A stretch of DNA of 64,000 nt from Zerene cesonia (GCF_012273895.1 NC_052114.1:372001-436000), one strand, 5' to 3'; shown: positions 46,691-58,720, numbered from the stretch's first letter. Numbers and translations: made by a program. The notes: generated by a model not told the origin, from the sequence alone.

Positions 46691-47192
46691 TCCTTTGTTT
46701 AATTAAAATGTACTATTTGAAGTCAAATGAATATAGTTCACGTATCTTAAATAAGTCACGAGTATCACAAGTGTTTTTTGTATTCAGATTCTTAACAGAT
46801 TTATGGTCTTTCATTCTGGATTCTTAATATTATTTTTTTTAACCCGATCATACAAATAAAAGGTCAATGTCTAAACGAAAAGCGTAGAACATAAAAAACG
46901 AATATTATGACCGTTTAGTGTATATGTATGTTAGGTGCAATACACAATTTGCTGGCACCGCGATGCGTGAAATTACGCTTCTCAGACCGGCGCCGGCGCA
47001 TTTACGTTGAATACATTATGTTTTAAAGAACATATTCTAAATAGTATTGACTTTCCTTGCTACCATCTTATATAATATGTGACAAGGATATTTGGTAATG
47101 ATTTAGCAACAACAGAGTGTGATAAAATACAAATTTCGTTATTTATGTCATAGATTTACAAACAAACAAACTGTTTATATTTTTTATGTAAT

Positions 47193-47330
47193 AGCGGGCA
47201 ACCGAGCTGATGGTAAGCAATCGCCATCGGCAATGACATTCACAGAGGCCTACCTCTTAAGGATTAGGAAAGGGATGGAAAGGATTGGAAGGTTTAGGGG
47301 AAAAGACACAGGCTTCCACCCTTATTATTA
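47193..47330 (+). repeat. Dispersed repeat B (AGCGGGCAAACGAGCTGG family)
   Basis: Blocks present are AGCGGGCAACCGAGCTGATG, GCAATCGCCATCGGCAATG, ACAGAGGCCTACCTCTTAAG and a purine-rich GGATTAGGAAAGGGATGGAA tail. The same order occurs at 49272-49452 and 50096-50275. Confidence 0.6.
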
Positions 47331-47677
47331 TAGTATGTATGTACGATAGTAATTGTCTTAAAAATAGGTATAATAAAACAGCATTCCGCTGGGTCATAGT
47401 TTTTAGTTTTGAACAAACAAAGATATATTTGCATTGAATTCAATAGTAAATAGAATGTCCCCAACTAAAACTACAATGTCCCCAATATAATATTTATTTT
47501 TCGTAACAAAAATAGACCTATAGAAAACAACCATCGTAGCTTGAGCATGAAAAGCATTCCAACCTTAAATTTCTACCACTTATTTAACAAAGGAGAATAC
47601 TTTTATATACTTAGTCTGGCCATAAATACTGTTACACTTAATTATAAAAAAATATTACATTTGAATTTCGAATCTGT

Positions 47678-48677
47678 NNNNNNNNNNNNNNNNNNNNNNN
47701 NNNNNNNNNNNNNNNNNNNNNNNNNNNNNNNNNNNNNNNNNNNNNNNNNNNNNNNNNNNNNNNNNNNNNNNNNNNNNNNNNNNNNNNNNNNNNNNNNNNN
47801 NNNNNNNNNNNNNNNNNNNNNNNNNNNNNNNNNNNNNNNNNNNNNNNNNNNNNNNNNNNNNNNNNNNNNNNNNNNNNNNNNNNNNNNNNNNNNNNNNNNN
47901 NNNNNNNNNNNNNNNNNNNNNNNNNNNNNNNNNNNNNNNNNNNNNNNNNNNNNNNNNNNNNNNNNNNNNNNNNNNNNNNNNNNNNNNNNNNNNNNNNNNN
48001 NNNNNNNNNNNNNNNNNNNNNNNNNNNNNNNNNNNNNNNNNNNNNNNNNNNNNNNNNNNNNNNNNNNNNNNNNNNNNNNNNNNNNNNNNNNNNNNNNNNN
48101 NNNNNNNNNNNNNNNNNNNNNNNNNNNNNNNNNNNNNNNNNNNNNNNNNNNNNNNNNNNNNNNNNNNNNNNNNNNNNNNNNNNNNNNNNNNNNNNNNNNN
48201 NNNNNNNNNNNNNNNNNNNNNNNNNNNNNNNNNNNNNNNNNNNNNNNNNNNNNNNNNNNNNNNNNNNNNNNNNNNNNNNNNNNNNNNNNNNNNNNNNNNN
48301 NNNNNNNNNNNNNNNNNNNNNNNNNNNNNNNNNNNNNNNNNNNNNNNNNNNNNNNNNNNNNNNNNNNNNNNNNNNNNNNNNNNNNNNNNNNNNNNNNNNN
48401 NNNNNNNNNNNNNNNNNNNNNNNNNNNNNNNNNNNNNNNNNNNNNNNNNNNNNNNNNNNNNNNNNNNNNNNNNNNNNNNNNNNNNNNNNNNNNNNNNNNN
48501 NNNNNNNNNNNNNNNNNNNNNNNNNNNNNNNNNNNNNNNNNNNNNNNNNNNNNNNNNNNNNNNNNNNNNNNNNNNNNNNNNNNNNNNNNNNNNNNNNNNN
48601 NNNNNNNNNNNNNNNNNNNNNNNNNNNNNNNNNNNNNNNNNNNNNNNNNNNNNNNNNNNNNNNNNNNNNNNNNNNNN
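47678..48677. other. Assembly gap of exactly 1000 N
   Basis: Positions 47678-48677 are all N. The round length suggests a placeholder instead of a measured gap. The open frames spanning it are meaningless. Confidence 0.99.
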
Positions 48678-49271
48678 ATACCTAACCAACCTCCACTATG
48701 TTATGTCGAGGCGCATTAACGGAACAACGGGTGTGGTTGAAATTCGTCCGTAACCAATGTTCTGCTATAATTTCTACAATTGAAATATGACACTCTATTA
48801 CTGAATATTTAAAAACATATAGATTATAAGAAGAATGAAAAATATCAGCCGTTAAAACAGACAAAGGCCAAAGCAAATAGCCAGCTACTGTCCAACAAAA
48901 ATATCCGCAATCAATTAAAAGCAAGCACAGTCTGTCTATAGTGTGTAGCTCGGTGAATACAATTAGGGCGATCCGTACAATCCCGACTGAATTATAAATT
49001 CCGTGGGAAGGCGACAGGTGTCGCTTGATCTGTGCATTCATAGCTGAACATTATACGCCGAAACGCTGTCGACCGAATTGGCACTGGGATTGTGGAAGGT
49101 ATAATATTACCTGAGGTTAATAAATATATCTCCTCTTTTTTGAGTTGTGAATATGCATGAGGCGGCATTTGCAATGTTGCGGATTATAGTGGTCATCTGG
49201 GTTCGTCGCTGGGCAAGTTGCTGTCTTCTACGGATATCTTGGTGGATTCCTGAACTTCTTTTTAATTTAAT

Positions 49272-49452
49272 AGCGGGCAAATGAGCTGGTGGTTTGCCTG
49301 ATGGTAAACGATCACCACCGCCTATGAACATTTGCAGAGGTAGTGCTTAATCTGCGAATGCGTTACCCACATTTATTGGGTAGGGGATAAGGAAAGGATT
49401 GATGACTGGAAAGAACGAATGGACTGGGACGGTGAGGAAAAGGAAACGGACT
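49272..49452 (+). repeat. Dispersed repeat B, fullest copy
   Basis: It starts AGCGGGCAAATGAGCTGGTG, then TTGCCTGATGGTAAACGATC, ACCACCGCCTATGAACATTT, GCAGAGG, and a GA-rich end with GGAAAGGATTGATGACTGGA and GGACTGGGACGGTGAGGAAA. It is the best reference copy of the family here. No coding potential is evident. Confidence 0.6.
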
Positions 49453-49636
49453 ATAACTATGCTTTAATTGAAATCCTTTTTATTAATTGAATTGCATCAT
49501 AGCATGAATAATCCAATATCTATAAGTTACATCATTTATTTAGTACCCTCATGTACAGTTGGTTATAATATGACAATCATCCAGGCGATTTGACAGCAAG
49601 CCAAAATTCTAAATTACTACACTGTCTTTATAACAT

Positions 49637-49832
49637 ACTAGCGCCCCGCGGTGTCACCCGCGTAAGTCTGTTAACCGTAGGAATATTGGGATAAAACGTT
49701 GCCTATATTTTAATCCTTTTTCCAGCTATCTATGTATCAAATTTCATTGCAATTGATTTTGTAGTTTTTGCGTGAAAGAGCAACCAACACACACACCTCC
49801 TTACAAACTTTCGCATTTAAAATATTAGTAGA
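49637..49832 (-). mobile_element. Helitron-like element, about 200 bp
   Basis: The left end is ACTAGCGCCCCGCGGTGTCA then CCCGCG; the right end in minus reads TCTACTAATATTTTAAATGC and GAAAGTTTGTAAGGAGG. The middle keeps ACCGTAGGAATATTGGGATA and GTTTTTGCGTGAAAGAGCAA. Confidence 0.68.
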
Positions 49833-49842
49833 ATTTTGTTTT

Positions 49843-50093
49843 CTCATCATCATCATCAGCCCATACATCTTCCCATTGCTGGGACACAGGCCTCCTATGA
49901 GGGTTTAGGTCATAATCCACCACGCTGGCTAAGTGCGGGTTGACAGATGTCACTGTCATGTCATGTCATTTTGTTTTCTGTTATGTGTTGAATTAAGACA
50001 TAATAAAGTTGAAAGATAAACTTTCAATGTACAATTTCGATGACGGGTCGCTTCATAGATGCATAGTATTTGGAAATGCCGGTTTCCTCATGC
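49843..50093 (+). repeat. Dispersed repeat A, copy with internal insertion
   Basis: It begins CTCATCATCATCATCAGCCC, continues through TTGCTGGGACACAGGCCTCC and CATAATCCACCACGCTGGCT, and after about 100 bp of unrelated AT-rich sequence resumes with GGAAATGCCGGTTTCCTCAT at 50072-50091. It is followed immediately by a repeat B copy and preceded by a Helitron-like copy, so this is a nested repeat cluster. Confidence 0.6.
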
Positions 50094-50095
50094 AC

Positions 50096-50275
50096 AGCGG
50101 GCAACTGAGCTGGTGAGTTGTGTGATGGTAAGCTACCACCGCCGCCCAAAGCATTTGCGGATGCAGTCTCAAGAAATTCTCTGCCCGCCTTGGGAGTATA
50201 AAGGATAGGAAAAGAATTGTTGACACGAATAATTTAATGGTCTGGACAGGATAAAAAAAAGGAAACGGGACTCTC
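50096..50275 (+). repeat. Dispersed repeat B, copy abutting repeat A
   Basis: It starts AGCGGGCAACTGAGCTGGTG, keeps GATGGTAAGCTACCACCGCC and CATTTGCGGATGCAGTCTCA, and ends with GGAAACGGGACTCTCATCG. It begins three bases after the end of repeat A, suggesting nested insertion or a composite element. Confidence 0.6.
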
Positions 50276-52849
50276 ATCGTAGTGAATTCAATAAATTTTA
50301 GATGATTTGTAAAAACTAATGTAATATCTGTTTTATGTAATATTTTTTTTATCCTAACATCACATCATCGTCTTTTTATTAATATTACAGACTCGGAACC
50401 ATGTCCTGGTTCATAAAGGCATCACCCCCTTCCTCCTCAGTCCATCATACAGCTTAGTAATTAAACGGTGACCATACATCTCGGATATCTAGTAACTAAT
50501 GAAACAATACCACTTACCCAACTGTCTCCCTAAATCATACTCACCCAATAGTGATGGGATCCTGTCGATAGAAAATTGTTCGTTAGATATAAACAGTAAT
50601 TAACAGTTGTATCATATTTGATTTTATCTTTTTCGTTGCAAAATATTATCATTTTACGTACACTAACTGCACTCCAATATTACATTTTGCCGGTACATAA
50701 ACAATTTTACTAATAACCAGCCATTGCGTCGTCGGCAATGGACTAATCTATAACTAATCTAACTAACTAACAATAGTCTTAGCGCTCTGAACTCATTTTG
50801 ATAAAAATTTGTAGAATCGAGGATATAGGATCATAGCATATGCTATAGTGGATATAGGACCGTTGGTAATTGATAAAACTATGTTATGATGATTCAAAGG
50901 TACAAGAAGTTACGTTTGATAATTCTTATTCCGAAAATCATATCCCCTAATATTTTCTAATAAAAAAAAAGCTAAAGATAATAGAGACTAACAAATATTG
51001 AACATACGCCCACCCAGTAGACATTTCGGGAAGACAAGCATTTTTTCCTGAGCAGGTATAAGCGTGTAGTACTCATTAATTACTTAAATCGTATGTTTGC
51101 AAATGGCCACATCACTATTGCGGCTAAATGCGACGGTATAATGTTGTATTTGGCGAGCACTATGTGAAATAACATTTCCCGGATAGCGTCCTATCGCTGT
51201 ACTATTGTTTTTGCAGCGTTCTACAATTTTATTGTATCGTTTTATAGAGAAGTGTGTAGTCCTTTATAACGGAAATGTGCTCTTAAAAGCGGGCAACGGA
51301 TTTATTACCATCAATCGAACCACCAGCTCGTTTGAAGTCGGTTGAAGAATGAAGGCATTCACAAATAATGTAGTTATCTACTGCGAATACAATTTTCACA
51401 ATCAGTCGAATAATTCTGAATAATTAACAGCAACAATATTTATAACATAGAATGTACACGATATTTACCAAATAACAAATTACAAAACTTGCCTAGCAAG
51501 CTAACCACTAATATAAGGACCCCAACATAACCGGATATACGGTCAGCTGATCGGCCAATACGGACCTCCCCTAACCGGAAGTGTAGCCTAATGTACCTAC
51601 ATTATTTTCACGTACTTTACGCAATGTAAAAAGCGTTAAATAACAAGAAAATACCAACACGAAAAAACTTCTTATCGTGCTTGTTCACGAAATTCACTGT
51701 TCATTTTTTTTTTAATTAATAGAACATACCTTTACGTTTGCCTGTGAGTTTTTTCAAAGATTTGCAAGAAACCGTTCCATTAAATCTATTAAAAAAGCTT
51801 CAGGTTATAATTTATTATAAGATTCTTTGATCTATCATAACACAATCACATTTATAACGTTCTTATTATCTAATTTACATTTATGAGCTGGTAATATTTT
51901 TTTGATAGGTTTAAAGGATGTCAATTTTGATAGACCCCACACAAAACTGATAGAAATATTTAAGAAAATTAAGATAATTTGATCTCGAACATAGTTTCTT
52001 AAATTTATGTCTCCAAAACCATTCACAATAGTCTATAATGATTAAAAATTGTATCACGTGATACTAAGCTTTAACAGCATAATATATAGTACTCAATAAA
52101 ATAAACAAATTGGACTCAGACATACTTCAGTCTCAAACAATTTATTCGATAAACCAATTAAACAAATAAGCATTCTTAAAAAAAAACTATAAAATATAAA
52201 TCCGTTAACACATAACTGGGCCATGCACCGCTCGCATCGCGTATGTAAATCATATGCTAATATATGTATCAGCGAATCGTAGGGACTTCCTTCCGCTGCT
52301 AATTACCTGAGGCAAGGGTCACAGCGGCAGTAAACGGTTGACCTCATGGCATAACTCTTATTAACTTCCAAAAAATTTTCAAACTCATATTTTGTATTAT
52401 TTTTTTTATTATGTGAATGGTTAAGACCTCCGCTTGCAACATAAGGTCAAAGGTTAACGAGCGATAATGAACCAATTTAGCTAAAATTATATAATTCATG
52501 TTGATGGTGAAAAATTATTGCTATCCAATGAGATAACAGTTTCCGATGCAAGCAAATATGCACAAATATATGACATGCATTTATTAATTTTGTGTATTCT
52601 AGAATTACCTATATACATTTACCTTTAACCTGAATCTACTCTAATAAATAATACCTGTTTTATCTCCTTTCTCTTCCTTTACGTATTTATTGAAAGGAGA
52701 TATAACAACATTCTTCATGTATTAAAATCCTAACTCTGATACTATCAAAACTCATTGTCATTTATGTCCTGGAACAAATGTTCAAATGCACTATTGTTAG
52801 TACCAAATTTATGCTATGCAATGCCTTCAAACTATGATTCTATACCTAT
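50276..52849. other. Intergenic-type DNA
   Basis: GTGATGGGATCCTGTCGATA (50554) resembles the ends of the possible MITE at 32 kb. GTATCACGTGATAC (52051-52064) is a 14-bp palindrome with an E-box. 52205-52345 is a GC-richer, repeat-free patch with GCTAATTACC. Confidence 0.35.
51289..51336. repeat. Repeat B fragment with inward-facing pieces
   Basis: GCGGGCAACGGA (plus orientation) is followed at once by ACCATCAATCGAACCACCAG and CTCGTTT, which is the same family's 5' region on the minus strand. The two pieces face each other, so the copy was rearranged or formed by an inverted insertion. It then runs into a minus-strand repeat C piece (GAAGTCGGTTGAAG). Confidence 0.4.
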
Positions 52850-53000
52850 ACTAGCTGAGACCCGCGGATTCACTCCAGTTGTGCAAGCGTAAAAGGTAGC
52901 CTATGAGCTAATCCAGACTACAATCCATCTATGTACCAAAGTTCATACAGATCCGATCAGCTGACTTTGCATGCAAGACTAACAAACATCAATATATTTT
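52850..53000 (-). mobile_element. Helitron-like element, divergent copy
   Basis: ACTAGCTGAGACCCGCGGAT then TCACTCCAG forms the 3' end in minus orientation. GCCTATGAGCTAATCCAGAC and TACCAAAGTTCATACAGATC match the fragment at 28412-28542. The 5' TC end is not clear. Confidence 0.5.
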
Positions 53001-54471
53001 ACATCCATTTTAATTTCTTTTAACTAGTGGAATACATTTATATTCGAGGTTTTCATATAAATACTTCAATACCCGTAGCTAAAAATCAAATTTCAACATA
53101 TCAAATTATACAATCAACCCTGATAAAATAAAACAAACAAGGAACGCATTAGCCTAGCCACGTCAGCACTCATCAACACACAAATATTTAAGAATATTTA
53201 CATGTTAATTAAACCATAAATACGTCACACTAATTTCCCCATTATTAAGTTGGAAATAGAGGGGGAAATAGCGTGCAATTTTCCGTAGTTTGTAGTGTAA
53301 TGTATTGTAACATTGGTATTTAGCCGATGGCATGTACATTGTACATGCTACGGTGTTTTAATTACAAAGTTTTCTGTTACAATTAAAATAAAATACAAAG
53401 ATATGTTACAAAGTTATGTGGAAAATGTTTATGACTTTAATGACATTTACGATGGGGATAAATGAAAGTGAAGTGTAGCTTCAAAAATTACATTTAACAA
53501 GACAAAACAACCGATGAAAAATATTTACATGTATGTTTTCTACTCTTTGATTTCATTGGTCCGATTAGGTTGAATGTTCGAATTACTGGATTTGGTTTTG
53601 ATTTAAATTTGGAGGATATAAAAGCGATATTATTTTAAATTTTAAATGTTAATTATGTGTTTAATCCCGTTATAAACTAACTGAAGTTATTATTTTAACA
53701 AAACCTAAAACTCCTTTAAATTGTCATAACTACACCAAATTTAAATGGTCTCATATAACAAACAAACAAAATCAACAATAATAAACGCTGAAATAACATT
53801 CCTTTCCCAACATTCAAGACAAAATTACATTCCTATAAATACACAGCGTATTTGGTTTTTGACTTAATAAGATGTTTTCCTATTATTTTGCCTATTCATT
53901 TTATAGACCCCATATAACAGATAACAATACTAAAAACGTTCAAAACTAAAACTAAATACAACAAGGTGGGTTACGAACCCACGTCACCACCTTATGCGCG
54001 CCAAAATTTACAAAACATATTCAATGCTTAAAAATTAAAAAAAAGAACTTTATATTATTTTCCTTCAATTCCTTTTCGATGGCTAACTTTAAAACGTAAA
54101 AACGGCAAACAAAATGTGCGATATAAAAATTTCTCACGATGAAAAATGTACAGGCATATGGTGTATCGCTGGTTCATGAATATTCAAGGGACCCTCGGTG
54201 CGGGTAACGAACAAACGGACAAACCTTGTATAGTTTGTATCTATAGGTGTAAATCATAGAAGATAAACAGACTAGCTTTGCTTTTATTTTATGACAATTC
54301 ACACTCGATGAGGGCACAGTTAGTTATCGGAAAAAGCTTGGCTGCGGGAAGAAGGATTTTGATTTCGTATTTCGCTTTGATCAGCTTCACCTGTATGTTT
54401 GTATGTGACTGATTCTTTTCGCGATAATGACCCACTTTAAACGGTCAAACAACTTCGTACATTTATGAAGG
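53001..54471. other. AT-rich DNA
   Basis: GCATGTACA/TGTACATGC (53330-53348) is a 9-bp palindrome around one base. Apart from the T-arm-like fragment at 53959-53992, no features were recognised. Confidence 0.4.
53959..53992 (-). repeat. T-arm-like tRNA or SINE fragment
   Basis: On the minus strand this reads GGTGGTGACGTGGGTTCGTA followed by ACCCACCTTGT. It contains a perfect 5-bp stem GTGGG/CCCAC closing a 7-nt loop TTCGTAA, which is the geometry of a tRNA T arm. I cannot find a matching D arm or acceptor strand upstream, so this is probably the tail of a tRNA-derived SINE. The B-box match has one mismatch (T where A is expected). A chance hairpin is possible. Confidence 0.3.
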
Positions 54472-54671
54472 ACTAGCTGCGCCTCGCGGTTTCACCCACG
54501 AAAGTCCGTATCCCGTAGGAATATGGGGATAAAAAGTTGCCTATATGTTATTCCAGTTGTTCAGCTATTTACGTACCAAATTTCATTACAATCGGTTTAG
54601 TATTTTTGCGTCAAAGAGCAACAAACATACACACATCCTTACAAACTTTCGCATTTATAATATTAGTAGGA
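54472..54671 (-). mobile_element. Helitron-like element, best preserved 200-bp copy
   Basis: In minus orientation it starts TCCTACTAATATTATAAATG after an A, includes GCGAAAGTTTGTAAGGATGT and TTTTATCCCCATATTCCTAC, and ends with the hairpin-forming GGGTGAAACCGCGAGGCGCA then GCTAG before a T. These are the A|TC...hairpin...CTAG|T features of a non-autonomous Helitron. It has no coding capacity. Confidence 0.72.
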
Positions 54672-56369
54672 TTGGTGACATTGCAATAATTTCATGAGTT
54701 TGTCGTATTATACTGAGAAGGATAGGCAGGATTAAATAAATACAAGTAAGTTGATTATTTCATTAAAGCGCGTTTTCTAGTCTATAAAAATAGGTGTATA
54801 ATATAAATGACCATGCAGCATGCTATATTGGCTATTGTTAATAATGTAGAGCCAGAAAGGCATTGCATTATCAGTTATTTGAAAGTCATTTATTATGGAT
54901 TCTAGTAAAAAACTTTATAGAAACAAAAATATTGTCGATATGTTTTTATCCTGGAGTTACTGGCCTTATTATTGTCATTGTTCATTTGCATAAAATCACG
55001 TATATGCGTAAATCTATTATCATATAGATATCTTATTAACATTTAGCCAAAATCAAACAATCGTTCAATCTCAAAAAATCGTTGTCTAAAATATTCCTTT
55101 TTTTGACATAATCTTTGTAAAAAAATATAAAGATAGACAAGATTTTAGCAATGTGGATGTTGATGTAACGTTTTTATAACATGTCATCATTTAACTACTT
55201 ATATATCATTGAAAATCGAAATTAAACAAAAATAATTAGGGCATTATCATACGAACATATATATTTCAGTCCGATCTGTTATCCGTATTAATAAAACATT
55301 AGTAAAGTCATATCAATCGTGTATAATACTTGAACAATGTAATTCAATAATATAATCCTACCAAATAAGAAGTTGTCGTGAGGAATGTCTCTGGTTTATT
55401 CATTAATTCATTCAACGTGGAAGAATAAATTTGCTTTCATTATTGCATTACGGTCAAATATTATGTTAGTAAGCTTGACTTGTTATTGAATGTCAATGTT
55501 ACTACTAAACTATCTTTATTTAATCTACAAATAATACATAATATTAAGCCTTGGATAATGTATGGGTAGATATGGAATGAGAGAGATTTGATTATTGGAA
55601 TGCGCATAAAATTTGTGTATGTCAGAACTGCTGGACCGATTTCAAAAATTCTTTCACCATTAGGTATATACTTGGTTCCCAAATACTTTAGGCTATATAA
55701 TATGTAAGAAAATGAAGCCGGGGCAGATTCATATTATTTTCCATATTATTTTCCATACTTTGTTCCGTTACTTTGTGATGGATTTTTTTTATTTAACCAC
55801 TTGAGTGAAAGCAGTATAATAAATTAATTTAGTATTCTGATATTACTGTTTAATTTAATTTAGCGTTTATGTTAATGTCCCTTAATATCTTCTTAATGTT
55901 AATTTTATCTAAATTAACTAATGGGTTTTTAAAACTAAATATTCAGAAATCAACAAATTTAAGGAGGCATAATATTATTAACTTATGAAGCACATGAAAT
56001 ATATCAGGTATAAAATATATAGCGCCATCTTTTGTTGAATAGACAAATAAAGTTAAATTAAAACAATTATATTGATACATTTTACAACTAAACAAAATGT
56101 TATAACGTATACTAATACCATATCTTATATAAATGAGATTTTTATAAAATATTGTATGATTTCTGATATGCATTTTTAGTTGCATGCAAAACAGACAAAA
56201 TATTAAATAACGCACAACCTCTTTTTTCATATTATTTTATTAATTTTGCCTTTTGGTTAAGCTATGCTCCTATTTTAGATTAGGAATTTGTATAAAATAG
56301 CATATTATTCAGTTCCATATCGATCGTATAACTAGAGAAAAAAATGTATTTTAGGTAAATTTTCGGCAA
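54672..56369. other. AT-rich DNA
   Basis: Apart from the Helitron-like fragment at 55600-55730, nothing is recognised. The 95-codon minus frame 55943-56230 is hydrophobic and Ile/Lys-rich from base composition, without a known domain. Confidence 0.4.
55600..55730 (+). mobile_element. Decayed Helitron-like fragment
   Basis: Blocks TGCTGGACCGATTTCAAAAA, TTCTTTCACCATTAGGTATA and AATGAAGCCGGGGCAG correspond to the 23.8-kb copy. The CTAGT terminus is lost. Confidence 0.4.
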
Positions 56370-56545
56370 AGACAACTAAAGCCCATGGGAAAGTGGTGGC
56401 CGTTAAAAAGCAACGGTTCCAAGCGGCCCATGTGCCTCTAATTTTATTCCCCTGTTCAGTGGATATGAAATAAATGCAAATTTATGCGATCGGCCCTCGT
56501 TCGGTTATCGGTTGCCATCGGCTCTAAAAAAATAATTAGAGCTAT
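56370..56545. promoter_or_regulatory. Candidate element with Myb pair and POU octamer
   Basis: CCGTT and AACGG (about 56400-56417) face each other 7 bp apart, ATGCAAAT (56474-56481) is the canonical octamer, and ATCGG occurs three times. GCTCTAA/TTAGAGC forms a 7-bp hairpin. No repeat is recognised. Confidence 0.28.
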
Positions 56546-58499
56546 CGCATAACCAACGTAGTGTCAGCTGTTAGGTGTAATGGTGGGTTGGAGCTGGTCT
56601 ATTTCGACCACCACAATCTGGCAACTATCCCTAGTTGTTTGGATAATTCGTAGTCAATATTGACGATGAAGTTATTTAGTCCTGTAAACTGTGGAGTAAG
56701 TGGCAAGTTTATCTGTATAAATAAAAATAAATCCCAAAATGTGTCGCTAAGCGTAGAATTTTGTTGTAACTTTTTTGTTAAGGCACACGGAAGGTTCTTG
56801 TGGAGAGAAAAAAAAGATACCACGGATGAAGCTGGGGCGGTCTACTAGTTTATAACATATTTCAGTGATTAAATGCTTTTTGGATCAGACATTTGAGACC
56901 TCGATCATAGCCAGAAATGTTACTAGTGTTAAGAAGTAATGATTGTCATATTCCCCACTGGACTGAGGTTTCAAATCTTAAAATTTCTGCCCCTCGTGTA
57001 TGTAAAGCTTAAATTACGTAGAATAATAAAGATAGATATATTTTAATGATGAAAAAGATTAGTTTTGCATTGTTTATACATTGCCTAAAACCATGATCAC
57101 CAAAGCTGAAAGAAATTGACTGAGGGTTTTTTTTTTTCGAAGAATTAAAAGATTATTTACATACCAAATATACACCTTTATATAACACAAACAAAGCTAT
57201 TCAACACATATTCATTCATATGTTAATTAAGAGATAGGCTGTTTAATATGCGGACAAAGGTATCAAGGATCAGACTACATATGGAAACGAGAGAATACGC
57301 GGTCTGCAGCTAGTGAGTTCTAGAGCATCATTTGTGACGTCATAGAACGGAATGCTGTAGTAACGGCGGATGGGCAAGATTATTTAATTATTTAATTAAT
57401 AATTCAGTCCACATTTGGCGCGAAATTTCGTGGACAGTTAGTGGAAAATTTTCGTAAGTTGTGATACTTACCTGTATATGTAAAATATTCTTATATTAAA
57501 TAAATCATATTTCACAATAAATAATGAAAGATCTGTACTAAACAATTTATTGTTAAAAATTTATAAGATAACTTTACAATGGATCAAACAATAATATTCT
57601 GCCAGAACATTAAAATTTCCACGTTTTTTATAATTATTCTTAAATATCCTTTCTTATTAATTTTAATTGAATCTTTTTTTCAGAATATCTCGTTATTATT
57701 CCTTCGGATTGACATAAGGAAGCTGGCAAAATTGCTCTAATGATTGAACCAACTAAATATTGTTGTTATACAGTATATGAAAAAATTAAATATATTATAA
57801 TCATGGCGATCCTAATCAGGATAATAAGATAATCTCATGAAATAATTGTATTGTCACCGATCATTGATAAGTGAACACAGTCTAAATTAAATCTGTCTCT
57901 TTAAAGTAGGACAAAATTGAGTTTAAGAGAGTCGGTTACATACCAACATACAGATAAAAATGCATGTTAAAATGAAAGTCTTTCTATTCACATCCGCTTG
58001 TTGCAAAGAATGAAAGAATGAAAGAAAGAAAGAATTAAAGGAACAAATCAATTGAAATAAATATATTTTGGTCTACACCAAAACATGGAATTTTAAATAC
58101 AGTCTCTCATAGTTTATTCGTTTCTCATGTAACCGCTGGGGGGTGGGGGCTCCCGTTATTTAAATGAGGGTAGAAATAAAATCTGTGGACACTCAAACTT
58201 TTCAATTTAGCCGCGGACATGGAATATATTAACAGGCGTCAAGATTGAAATTAATAAATGGAAAAAAAATTAAAAAAACAACCTCGAACAAACAGAAAGT
58301 TTTAAAATATTATTGTAATGTATTCAAATTGAAAAAGGCATCGCCGTGTCAATTTAACGAAGTTTGGACTGGTTTATATTTAAGTTTATGGGGGTTTGTT
58401 GTTAAATTTTTGTATATGAAACCTTTTTGAGACAATTTTTCTTAAAAAAAAAATTAAACAAAAAACAGTTCCAAATTTGAATCGCGATTGCGTAAAGTA
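56546..58499. other. AT-rich DNA
   Basis: TGTGACGTCAT at 57333-57343 is the clearest motif. A G-run, GGGGGGTGGGGGCTCCC (58139), stands alone. Short frames are not credible. Confidence 0.4.
58008..58036 (+). repeat. GAAA/GAAT simple repeat
   Basis: AAAGAATGAAAGAATGAAAG then AAAGAAAGAATT, a short purine microsatellite with no other feature. Confidence 0.6.
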
Positions 58500-58720
58500 C
58501 AGATTACAAATATGCAAGTTCTTCCGCTCCCCACAAGAGGGCGCCAGTAATTAACGTAAGCCGCCAATTAGCATAGTCTTTGATTCCACAAGGAGGCTTT
58601 TTTGCTAAATCTCCTTAATTTCCTTTCGTAAATTCGAGACGAAAACCCGGGTTCAAAAATCATGAATATGTATACGGGAGTTACAAAGCCGCACCAACCC
58701 GCTTTCCGAATTTAGCTACC
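58500..58720. promoter_or_regulatory. Candidate element with homeodomain sites
   Basis: AGAGGGCGCCAGTAATTAAC then GTAAGCCGCCAATTAGCATA and CTTTGATT occur in a repeat-free, GC-richer stretch. AGGGCGCC resembles a CTCF-type core. Motif-level evidence only. Confidence 0.22.

Larger units (their letters stand above)
45061..47192. other. AT-rich DNA
   Basis: TGATATAT/TGATATATCA near 45455 is a small AT palindrome. 46200-46280 and 46950-47010 are small GC-richer patches (ACCGGCGCCGGCGCATT). The TG microsatellite and a repeat C copy lie within. Confidence 0.35.

Noticed and set aside
47541..48719. Open frames of 392 and 344 codons across the N gap
   Set aside because: Almost all codons are N; the frames exist only because N cannot encode a stop.
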